Source: an uncultured Collinsella sp. (GTDB lineage: Bacteria > Actinomycetota > Coriobacteriia > Coriobacteriales > Coriobacteriaceae). From it: a stretch of DNA of 10,118 nt. A program made the translations under genes and the position numbers. Below the pieces are notes generated by a model. That model was not told where the DNA came from and searched no databases. It saw only the letters and a program-made list of their open reading frames with translations. This document shows positions 1 through 5,743 of the stretch, piece by piece. The stretch's first letter is position 1; every line of letters starts with the position of its first letter. The stretch is from contig CATVQO010000047.1 in NCBI GenBank assembly GCA_958346165.1, forward strand, positions 1 through 10,118. Direction: 5' to 3'.

Positions 1-12
1 GGTCGGAGGGGT

Positions 13-92
13 GGCTTTGTAAAGCCGTTTGTCTCCACCCGCGTAGCGGGTGGTTCAAAGCTGGCCGCTGCGCGGCCAGCAGACTAAAGTCT
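13..92. repeat. run of four short perfect hairpins (REP/BIME-like)
   Basis: Four inverted repeats stand side by side: 13-26 (6-bp arms), 35-53 (8-bp arms around GTA), 60-80 (9-bp arms around TGC) and 81-92 (5-bp arms around AA). They are separated by 8, 6 and 0 bases. None has a T-run, so they are not ordinary terminators, and no reading frame crosses them convincingly. Dense clusters of small GC-rich palindromes are typical of dispersed REP/BIME elements or of structured ends of small transposons. Which of these applies cannot be decided from one copy. They lie just beyond the rpmE terminator, at the 3' end of whatever gene lies to the left. Confidence 0.6.
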
Positions 93-101
93 TGAAACGG
101 A

Positions 102-137
102 AAAGGGCCGCGCACCCAAATGGATGCGCGGCCCTTT
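102..137 (-). terminator. rho-independent terminator of rpmE
   Basis: There are 12-bp perfect arms at 102-113 and 126-137 with a 12-nt loop. Read on the minus strand the stem ends in CCCTTTT, 34 bases after the rpmE stop codon. The A-run on the other arm means it could also act in the plus direction. Confidence 0.85.
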
Positions 138-171
138 AGCCATGAATGCGAGTGATTCCGCGGCGAGCTAT

Positions 172-585
172 TTACTCAGCAGCCTCGGTGGTCTCGGCCT
201 CGGCAGCGGCCTCCTCGACGGGAGCCTCGGCGGCCTGCTTGGCAGCCTCCTCGGCGAACTTAGCGGCACGCTTAGCCTTCTCGGCAGCCTTAGCCTCAGC
301 GGCGGCCTTGCGAGCGGCCTCGGCCTCAGCAGCCTTGGCAGCCTTGGCAGCCTTGGCCTCCTCGGCCTTCTTGAGCTGGGCGGCAGCGGCGCCACCGAAC
401 TTGTCGGCGAAGCGCTGGACGCGTCCACCGGTGTCGACGAACTTCTGCTGGCCGGTGTAGAACGGGTGGCACTCGTTGCAAAGCTCGACCTTCATCTCGG
501 ACACGGTAGCGTGCGTCTTGAAGGTGTTGCCGCAGGAGCACGTCACCGTGCACTCGACATACTGGGGATGGATACCCTGCTTCAT
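172..585 (-). CDS. rpmE: 50S ribosomal protein L31 with long Ala/Lys/Glu-rich C-terminal tail
   Basis: Ribosomal protein L31 is a component of the large subunit near the subunit interface. Residues 1-65 are a complete L31 domain: it starts MKQGIHPQY and carries the zinc-binding (C+) ligands C16, C18, C36 and C39, followed by HPFYTG and the GGRVQRFxxKFG end. Usual L31 proteins are about 65-90 residues; this one has 137. Residues 66-137 are almost only Ala, Lys, Glu and Arg, turning acidic at the very end, and are probably helical or disordered. The start is fixed by AAGGAG at 593-598, 7 nt before ATG. The gene appears monocistronic, with its own promoter (670-698), structured leader (608-656) and terminator (102-137). 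The cysteine-containing form binds zinc and is the form used when zinc is plentiful (family knowledge). The core assignment is firm; the role of the tail is unknown. Confidence 0.97.
   Translation of the reverse strand: MKQGIHPQYVECTVTCSCGNTFKTHATVSEMKVELCNECHPFYTGQQKFVDTGGRVQRFADKFGGAAAAQLKKAEEAKAAKAAKAAEAEAARKAAAEAKAAEKAKRAAKFAEEAAKQAAEAPVEEAAAEAETTEAAE
331..357. repeat. three perfect 9-bp tandem repeats inside the rpmE tail
   Basis: AGCCTTGGC is repeated three times without error and encodes part of the Lys-Ala-Ala run in the L31 tail. The unit is a multiple of three, so gain or loss of copies would change tail length without a frameshift. More diverged copies of the same motif surround it. 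Confidence 0.85.
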
Positions 586-607
586 GGTAGGACTCCTTAT
601 TGGTCAG

Positions 608-656
608 GCGCTGGTTACCGATCAGCGCATAAGGCGTCTTGGTTTCCGACCAAGAC
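608..656 (-). promoter_or_regulatory. structured 5' leader of rpmE, candidate L31 autoregulatory leader
   Basis: Two hairpins lie in the expected rpmE mRNA leader. One has 8-bp perfect arms at 636-643 and 649-656 with a 5-nt loop. The other has 6-bp perfect arms at 608-613 and 623-628, with further weak pairing inside its loop. They sit between the predicted transcription start (about 663) and the ribosome binding site (593-598). Ribosomal protein genes are often controlled by the protein binding its own leader, and L31 leader motifs have been described in several bacterial groups (from memory, including actinobacterial ones). Assignment to a named motif needs a covariance-model search. Confidence 0.6.
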
Positions 657-669
657 AACAAACTCGGCT

Positions 670-698
670 ATGGTACCACGGCGCCGCGTGTCCCACAA
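670..698 (-). promoter_or_regulatory. putative rpmE promoter with extended -10
   Basis: On the minus strand, TTGTGG (693-698) and TACCAT (670-675) are separated by exactly 17 bp, and the -10 is preceded by TGG, an extended -10 pattern. It would start transcription about 75 nt upstream of the rpmE start codon, just before the two leader hairpins. Confidence 0.55.
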
Positions 699-778
699 AA
701 GGTTCACGGTCTTTTCGGAACGACACGAATCTGACCCATCGAAACACACCTCCACCGTTCCTTCAACTGGGAAAATGC

Positions 779-811
779 CGTCCCCGGGGCCTGAGAAGGG
801 CCCCGGGGACG
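779..811. repeat. strong 13-bp GC hairpin beside the 63-bp repeat
   Basis: There are perfect 13-bp arms at 779-791 and 799-811 with a 7-nt loop, almost pure G and C. The only T-run is four T some bases away in the minus direction, so it is at best a weak terminator. It touches the left edge of repeat copy 1; copy 2 also has a hairpin in this position (7988-8021), though of different sequence. Confidence 0.7.
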
Positions 812-873
812 TTCGACTGACTGCGGGAACGGCCTTTCCGCTCAATGTGTTCGACTGAGATCGGAAATCAACC
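811..873 (+). repeat. 63-bp dispersed repeat, copy 1
   Basis: It matches 8023-8085 at 60 of 63 positions in the same orientation. Inside, the 10-mer GTTCGACTGA occurs twice (811-820 and 849-858), 38 bp apart start to start. Between them is a hairpin with arms 823-829 and 835-841. In copy 2 both 10-mers read GTTCGGCTGA, so the two halves change together. No plausible protein product is seen. It is probably an intergenic repeat family of this genome: a non-autonomous element, a small RNA or a protein-binding site. Confidence 0.8.
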
Positions 874-874
874 A

Positions 875-893
875 AACTGAACTAGGTTCAGTT
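875..893. repeat. hairpin at the right edge of repeat copy 1
   Basis: AACTGAAC and GTTCAGTT form perfect 8-bp arms around TAG, beginning one base after the 63-bp repeat ends. It is followed by the terminator of the small secreted protein gene, so it may add to termination or belong to the repeat unit. The region 586-952 otherwise holds only the rpmE leader, the rpmE promoter and this repeat. Confidence 0.6.
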
Positions 894-902
894 GACATGG
901 TT

Positions 903-938
903 AAAAACGAGGGGCGACGCTTTTGCGTCACCCCTCGT
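903..938 (-). terminator. rho-independent terminator of the ABC/secreted-protein operon
   Basis: The 14-bp arms lie at 907-920 and 925-938 with a 4-nt loop, followed on the minus strand by TTTTT. The single imperfect pair (915/930) is a G-U wobble only in minus-strand RNA, which shows the direction in which it works. It lies 14 bp after the stop codon of the small secreted protein gene. Confidence 0.92.
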
Positions 939-952
939 CCCGGCCGGTTGCT

Positions 953-1297
953 TTAGTTGTACACACGGTAGTTACACTTGAACTGGGTTATGTGTCCATA
1001 GTTGGAGCGGTACCAACCCGACGTATAGCTGATTGCCTCTGCGCCTAGATAGTCGTAGCCCTTGTTGTAGCGAAGCTGACGGTAGGTCGTGTCGTACTCT
1101 GCTACGTAAAACGTGTCTCCAGAGAAGGCTTTGTACCGGTCCTTAACCGTCGAAGCCATGTACGCGGGTTCGACATCGCCTTTCTCCCCGTTGAGCGCAT
1201 AGACGGGTGCCGCGATTCCGCATAAAGCCGTTGCCACGAGGATGGCGTAGACAGCCATGCGCGACGCATTGGACTTCAGCTGTTCAAATAGTTTCAT
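953..1297 (-). CDS. small secreted Tyr-rich protein of unknown family
   Basis: This is a 114-residue protein with a clear Sec signal peptide. It has a basic N-terminus (K2, K8, R13), a hydrophobic core at about 15-31, and a signal peptidase I type site after VYA at position 34. The predicted mature chain is 80 residues with 13 tyrosines, one tryptophan and a single cysteine near the end, and no membrane segment. The start is chosen at 1297 because GAGGTG (1304-1309) is 6 nt upstream; the earlier GTG (1306) lies inside that ribosome binding site. The gene begins 1 nt after the TGA of the transporter fusion, so translation is probably coupled, and it is the last gene before a strong terminator. 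No family was recognised. It could be a bacteriocin-like peptide, a ligand of the transporter or a wall-associated protein. The lactococcin 972 family was considered because it also pairs a secreted peptide with an ABC system, but no convincing motif match was seen. Confidence 0.8.
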   Translation of the reverse strand: MKLFEQLKSNASRMAVYAILVATALCGIAAPVYALNGEKGDVEPAYMASTVKDRYKAFSGDTFYVAEYDTTYRQLRYNKGYDYLGAEAISYTSGWYRSNYGHITQFKCNYRVYN

Positions 1298-1298
1298 G

Positions 1299-3113
1299 TC
1301 ATTCACCTCGCTCGTATGTATCGAGGTATTCCTGCTTGAGCGTCTGCGAGGACGACTTGATCTTTTCCACGAGCGTGCCGGCCTCGATGAAGTAGAACGA
1401 GTTGGTGAGGTCTGCCAGGTCGTCGAGCAGGTGGCTTGAGATGAGCACGCTTCGTCCCCGCGCCACCTCGCTGCGCATCGCGTCGCAGGAGGTTTTCCGC
1501 TTTCCCGGATCGAGGCCGTTCAGCGGTTCATCGAGGATGAGGTACGGGCAATCGGTCGATATCGCCATGGCAAGCTTTACCTGCTGCTTCATTCCTGTCG
1601 AGAGTTTACGGGTCGGCTTGTCGAGATATGGGGAGATTCCGAGGGAGCTGCAGAGCGAGTCGATGTCGGCGGCCGATTTCCACGCCTCCCTAACGAAAGC
1701 AAGGTGCTCGATGGCCGATAGCGTGGGATAGAGATCCGCGCTGCCCGAAGAGCTCAGGTAGACGAGTTCTGCAAATTCGGCTGATCGACGTTGGCAGATT
1801 CCGTCTGCCGCCAGGCTTCCCGAGCGGATGCGGGTGGGAAATTGGCCCGACAGCGCTTCAAGAAGGGTGGTTTTCCCCGAGCCGTTGGGAGCAACGAGGC
1901 CCGCCGCCGTTCCCGGGCTCAGGAAAAGCGATCCGATTGAAAGTATCGTCGTGCTTCCGTATCCCACGCTCGCGTCTAGAAGCTCGAGCCCATGGTGCCT
2001 TTTCGCGGGTCCAGACTGTTTGGGCGAACGTGCCGCAACGGCGCCGACCGCAAAAAAGACCGCGATGTATATCAGGGCCACGGCAAGCATCGATGCTCTG
2101 CCTGAACCGGAGCCAATGAATTCCGTCGGGAAGCATCCCGCGTAACCCGTTGCCTCGATAGGCGAGAACACGGCCAGCGGCAGGAGATTGAGCGCGGCGT
2201 TATGCTCCAGCGCCGAATCGGACAGTAACGGGAATACCGGGGCCGCGACAAGCAGCGCGGAGGCAAGGGGGCCTGCGAGGACGCGCCTCGTTGCGGTCGA
2301 TAGGACGACGGAACAAACGGATATCAAGGTTCCGCCCGCAAGCAGCGCGAGAAGCAGGGCTGTGAAGACGTCTCCCGCGGTCGTGGTGGCAAGCGCGCCG
2401 TCATGGAAGAAGGCGATCGGGTACCCAATTTGCCCGAAGCCGTTTAGGGCCAAGGCGCAAATGCCCCCGGGTGCGAGGCCGGCGAGGAGCATCGCGGTCC
2501 CCGCGCCGATTATCGAAAACACGATCTGGATAAGGCGCCGGAATTTGGGCGCGGGCGCCTTCGCCGCCAGGGTCCCGGGCCTTGTGGCGCCGAGCACGAG
2601 TATCGACGAGAGAAGGAAGGGGATGAAGGGAAGGAAAGACGGCGCCGTGGCAATGGCGTAAGGCAGGAAGGAAAGGAATGGCAGGTCGTTTGCGGAGGCC
2701 GGGATATCCGTGATGCCGGAGCTGCTCAGGGCACGGCAATATGCGAGCGCTGCGTCATTGGTCTCTCGGTCTCCCACGATGGACCCGGATTGGAAGCCTT
2801 CGCCCATGAGCGCGTAGTAGCTCTCGGCAGAATCGAGAAAGGCGGCGTCGGTTTGAGCGGCAAGGGCGGCGTTCGCGTATCTTGCAAGCTCCGCGTCGAC
2901 TTGCTGCTCTGGCGATAGGTCTATGCCGTTGGCTTGGGGTGCACGCGTATTGAATGCGTCGACAAAGCCCTGCATGCCCTGCTTCATAAAGAAGGGCCCG
3001 TAGATGGGTGAATTGAACGCAATGGGGATGGAGAAGGCTGCAGCGAGAACGAGCGTAGAGATCCATACGGCCCTGTCTCTTAGGATTAGTTTGAGAAGAA
3101 GTCGACAGTACAT
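1299..3113 (-). CDS. single-chain ABC exporter: ABC-2-like permease (P3) fused to ATPase (B)
   Basis: This is a 604-residue inner-membrane protein. Residues 1-365 form a permease: TM1 at about 15-33, an extracytoplasmic domain at about 34-145, then hydrophobic segments at about 148-176, 193-216, 245-272, 280-297, 305-316 and 341-361. Residues 375-604 are an ABC ATPase with Walker A 405-416 (APNGSGKTT), signature LSTGM 504-508, Walker B LILDEP 525-530 and switch H561. The usual Q-loop glutamine is not seen; Ser/Gly stand at about 454-458. The permease shares its NGxGxxxYP motif (224-232) with both permease domains encoded upstream, and its ATPase resembles ATPase A, so the gene is a fused paralogue of that system. 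AGGTG (3121-3125) lies 7 nt before ATG. Its stop overlaps the ribosome binding region of the secreted protein gene. The substrate is unknown; export or detoxification of a peptide or hydrophobic compound is the usual role of such systems. Confidence 0.88.
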   Translation of the reverse strand: MYCRLLLKLILRDRAVWISTLVLAAAFSIPIAFNSPIYGPFFMKQGMQGFVDAFNTRAPQANGIDLSPEQQVDAELARYANAALAAQTDAAFLDSAESYYALMGEGFQSGSIVGDRETNDAALAYCRALSSSGITDIPASANDLPFLSFLPYAIATAPSFLPFIPFLLSSILVLGATRPGTLAAKAPAPKFRRLIQIVFSIIGAGTAMLLAGLAPGGICALALNGFGQIGYPIAFFHDGALATTTAGDVFTALLLALLAGGTLISVCSVVLSTATRRVLAGPLASALLVAAPVFPLLSDSALEHNAALNLLPLAVFSPIEATGYAGCFPTEFIGSGSGRASMLAVALIYIAVFFAVGAVAARSPKQSGPAKRHHGLELLDASVGYGSTTILSIGSLFLSPGTAAGLVAPNGSGKTTLLEALSGQFPTRIRSGSLAADGICQRRSAEFAELVYLSSSGSADLYPTLSAIEHLAFVREAWKSAADIDSLCSSLGISPYLDKPTRKLSTGMKQQVKLAMAISTDCPYLILDEPLNGLDPGKRKTSCDAMRSEVARGRSVLISSHLLDDLADLTNSFYFIEAGTLVEKIKSSSQTLKQEYLDTYERGE

Positions 3114-3266
3114 TTAGAAGCACCTACATTTCTCAAAGCATCGTTAGATTAATAATGACAGACCGAATGAAGATGCGTGCGACGGGGGCGAGGCGAATGG
3201 CTGAGCGGTATCGATATGCGGGTTCAACGGTATCACATTGGCCACATAGATTTTTAACTTGCATTT
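3114..3266. other. 153-bp gap between the two transporter modules
   Basis: No gene is evident. The minus strand carries only the ribosome binding site AGGTG (3121-3125) and an AT-rich TATTAA-like -10 candidate near 3150 without a good -35. There is no terminator after the ATPase gene, so readthrough into the fused transporter gene is likely, possibly helped by a weak internal promoter. Confidence 0.4.
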
Positions 3267-4007
3267 CTACCCGCCCTTTTCGTAGAGTCGCCGATACGTG
3301 CTTAGCGCACCCTCGGCGCGTCCGGCAGGCTTTGCGAAATGGGATCCAGGAGACTTCGGCGCAGCATCATCTTGCGGAATGCTTCTAATGAGCCTCCCAT
3401 CCTTCAAAAACAGAATCTCATCGCACAGCCTATCGACCGAATCCAAGATGTGGGATGACATGATGATGCACGTACCAGAATCGGCCAGCTTCCTGAGAAT
3501 CTCGGAATGCAAGTCCACCCTGCTGGGGTCGAGCGCGTTCATGGGCTCATCTAATAGAAGGTACCGCGCGCCCGTCGCATACGCAATCGCCAGGGTAAGC
3601 TGCTGCTTCATGCCCTGGCTCAGAGTGCGGATCCTCATCTTCGCGAACTCGCCTATCTGCGTTTGTTCCACTATCTCTTCGATATCGCGAGCATGCGGCC
3701 ACATATCGCAAACCATCTTGAGGTGATCTTCCGCACGCAATCCGGGATACAGCAGCGTCCCCTCACCAGGTGCATAGAAGATCATAGAACGGACCTCTCT
3801 CGCACCCGTACCCTGCACCTCATCCAGAACGATGCTCCCGTCCACGCGAGGACCCGGCAAACCTGCCATCGCACGCAGCAACGTCGTCTTTCCATGCCCG
3901 TTCGGAGCGACGAGACCGTAGACCGTACCCGGGGCAAACTCAGCGTTCACCGAATCTACGAGCACCTTCTTTCCATAAGAGATCGTCAGCGTTTGAAGGT
4001 CAATCAT
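3267..4007 (-). CDS. ABC transporter ATP-binding protein (ATPase A)
   Basis: This is a cytoplasmic ATPase that would power the P1/P2 permease encoded just upstream. Counting from the first in-frame ATG at 4016 (249 residues): Walker A 34-45 (APNGHGKTT), signature LSQGM 132-136, Walker B LLLDEP 153-158, D-loop ALD, and switch H189. The Q-loop position near 81-86 reads APGEG, with no glutamine. The start at 4007 (246 residues) is preferred because AAAGGGG (4017-4023) lies 9 nt before it, whereas the ATG at 4016 touches that sequence directly and overlaps the upstream stop as ATGA. It is a paralogue of the ATPase half of the fused gene: both share APNGxGKTTLL, LYPxL, LSxGMKQQ and SSHxLD. Residues after about 205 are a basic, Pro/Gly-containing tail. 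It is the drug/peptide export type of ABC ATPase; the substrate is unknown. Confidence 0.93.
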   Translation of the reverse strand: MIDLQTLTISYGKKVLVDSVNAEFAPGTVYGLVAPNGHGKTTLLRAMAGLPGPRVDGSIVLDEVQGTGAREVRSMIFYAPGEGTLLYPGLRAEDHLKMVCDMWPHARDIEEIVEQTQIGEFAKMRIRTLSQGMKQQLTLAIAYATGARYLLLDEPMNALDPSRVDLHSEILRKLADSGTCIIMSSHILDSVDRLCDEILFLKDGRLIRSIPQDDAAPKSPGSHFAKPAGRAEGALSTYRRLYEKGG

Positions 4008-4012
4008 CGAGA

Positions 4013-5728
4013 TCATCCCCTTTCGATCTTTGGAACACTCAGGCGCACCATCAACGGAGATACGGCGCCCAAGACCACCAGCAGAGCGCCCGATGCGCCG
4101 ACGACCTCTCCAAAAGGCATCGCGTTCGTCCCTCGCCCAAGGAACCCAATCGTCCCCACCTGGGAAGCGGGATCAAACGAGGCGAATGGAGCCAGCAGCG
4201 CGACGCCCATGCCCACGCTTTCAACATGAGCGCTCAACGAACCCAACACCAAGAGAACCGCGCAAACCATTCCGGTGACAACGGGGTTGCGGCTAATCGC
4301 TGCTGTCAACGCAGCGACGACGGAAATCACGCCGTATGCCATGACCAGCAACGGAATACTGCACAACACCGCCTCCCCCACCATGGACGTTGTCGAAGCT
4401 CCCGCCCGAATGAGAGCGACGGGATACTCCGATCCACCCGCACCGTTCTTAATCACGGACACAACGACAGCGGGAACCATCGACACCAAAAGCAGCACCA
4501 AGCCAAGCAGGAGAGCCAGCGCAACAGCCGTCAGAAAACGCACATGCGCTGTTGCGGGGATCTGGAGAACCAGAAGGGAACGACACTGCAGGTGGGTACA
4601 CGCGAGCGATGTGACAACCACGGGCAACAGCAAAAATAAGGAGGGAAGCGCTGCCTGGAGATACGAAAGGAGGATTAATGGGGGCATCTTCGTACTTAAC
4701 TCGTAAACCTTGGGGTCCGGCAAGCTCGCGATCGACTCAAGCAGAAGGGCGCGCGCCTCCGCACGAGAAGGAGTCTCCGGCTCGATTCCGATCGATTGCA
4801 GGAGAGTCGCATCTGCCGCGCCCAGCTCACCTCGAGCGCGCTCGTACGTCGCAAGGCTTCGAAACCCCTCCGCAGGCATAGGCGCGTACACGAAACCCGA
4901 AAGAGCATCCCGCATGTCTTCCAGGGCCGCTTTGCCCTCGACGTCCATATTCGCAGCGTTCTGCTCTAGATACCGATCTATTGAACGGAGCTCCCCATCC
5001 CTATACCGAACAGCGGAAACGTTATCAGCGTCAGGAAACATCTCGACCAGAGCCGGGGCCAGCATCGTCGTCGACATTGCAATCGCGCATACGGCGAGGG
5101 TAGGAGAACGCAGGAGCAGTTTCCCCATCGTTCTTACGTATGCAACGGCGGAGGCACAAGCGCTCGAACGAGTTGCCGTTCTCGATGCAGTGAAGGAACC
5201 TCTCTCAAGACAAATCGGGGGTATCGGGCACGCGCAGCCGCTCTTTCCAGCAACGCAAAGCAGGCTAATTGCCAGCACCTCGATCCCGATTGCGCATACG
5301 AGGGCAATCGCGCCACGCTCGAAGCAAAGTCCAGGCAGATTCACTATCTGCGTTGTCGGGTACGGGCTATAGGCGCCGACGGTCAACTCAGTGTTCGCAT
5401 ACGTAAGGGGATTCAACAGGGCGAACTCACGTAAAGCGATGGATCTTCCGTAATACCCGGGAACCATCGTCACCCCCATCAGGGCACATACGAACACGAT
5501 TCCAAGCGTAGGGTTATTGGCAATCTTCACGGCAAGGTGAACGACAAGCGAGATGAACGCTGCCACCAAGAATTGCAAGATGGCCGTCTGCGCGAACACC
5601 AGCCAAGCCGGTTTGATAACCGGAGTCGCATATTGAATGTAGCCTATCGGATAGAACGGCGAGCCCGGGCCATTCTTCACAAGCGCGGCGATTATCCCTG
5701 GAAGATTGATGGCGAGGACGGCAAGCAT
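4013..5728 (-). CDS. ABC-2-like permease: C-terminal part of P1 fused to complete P2 (downstream piece of an interrupted gene)
   Basis: This 571-residue integral membrane protein has two unequal permease parts. Residues 1-160 are the last membrane segments of a first permease (P1), beginning in the middle of a membrane helix. Residues 200-571 are a complete second permease (P2): TM at about 208-226, a hydrophilic extracytoplasmic domain at 227-345, then membrane segments at about 350-376, 397-423, 450-475, 480-500 and 540-565. The parts are paralogous: KNGPGSPFYP (18-27) matches KNGAGGSEYP (427-436). The cytoplasmic linker has cysteines at 158, 165, 167 and 173. The frame continues 5 codons upstream of the ATG to an in-frame TAG (5744-5746), beyond which lies the rest of P1. 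The original gene therefore encoded about 740 residues. Only a weak GGCGAG-like site lies before the ATG, so separate translation would depend on reinitiation. Its stop is 5 nt before the ATPase A start. Confidence 0.8.
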   Translation of the reverse strand: MLAVLAINLPGIIAALVKNGPGSPFYPIGYIQYATPVIKPAWLVFAQTAILQFLVAAFISLVVHLAVKIANNPTLGIVFVCALMGVTMVPGYYGRSIALREFALLNPLTYANTELTVGAYSPYPTTQIVNLPGLCFERGAIALVCAIGIEVLAISLLCVAGKSGCACPIPPICLERGSFTASRTATRSSACASAVAYVRTMGKLLLRSPTLAVCAIAMSTTMLAPALVEMFPDADNVSAVRYRDGELRSIDRYLEQNAANMDVEGKAALEDMRDALSGFVYAPMPAEGFRSLATYERARGELGAADATLLQSIGIEPETPSRAEARALLLESIASLPDPKVYELSTKMPPLILLSYLQAALPSLFLLLPVVVTSLACTHLQCRSLLVLQIPATAHVRFLTAVALALLLGLVLLLVSMVPAVVVSVIKNGAGGSEYPVALIRAGASTTSMVGEAVLCSIPLLVMAYGVISVVAALTAAISRNPVVTGMVCAVLLVLGSLSAHVESVGMGVALLAPFASFDPASQVGTIGFLGRGTNAMPFGEVVGASGALLVVLGAVSPLMVRLSVPKIERG

Positions 5729-5743
5729 TGCAAAAACACTCGC

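Noticed and set aside
1..100. CRISPR array suggested by repeated short palindromes at the left edge
   Set aside because: The palindromes differ in sequence and there are no equal-length repeats and spacers.
124..858. Plus-strand frame of 244 codons, Gly/Leu/Ser-rich, opposite rpmE
   Set aside because: It is the complement of the low-complexity L31 tail, then crosses the rpmE leader and promoter; no ribosome binding site or protein signature.
953..1306. Lipoprotein reading of the small secreted protein through the cysteine in its hydrophobic core
   Set aside because: Residues before that cysteine (TAL) do not fit a lipobox, and a standard signal peptidase I site follows eight residues later.
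2188..2661. Plus-strand frames inside the transporter fusion gene
   Set aside because: Antisense to a clearly coding membrane domain; composition is that of a shadow frame.
3247..3269. Possible terminator after ATPase A
   Set aside because: The TAGA/TCTA arms pair only over four bases and the rest does not fit; not a stable hairpin.
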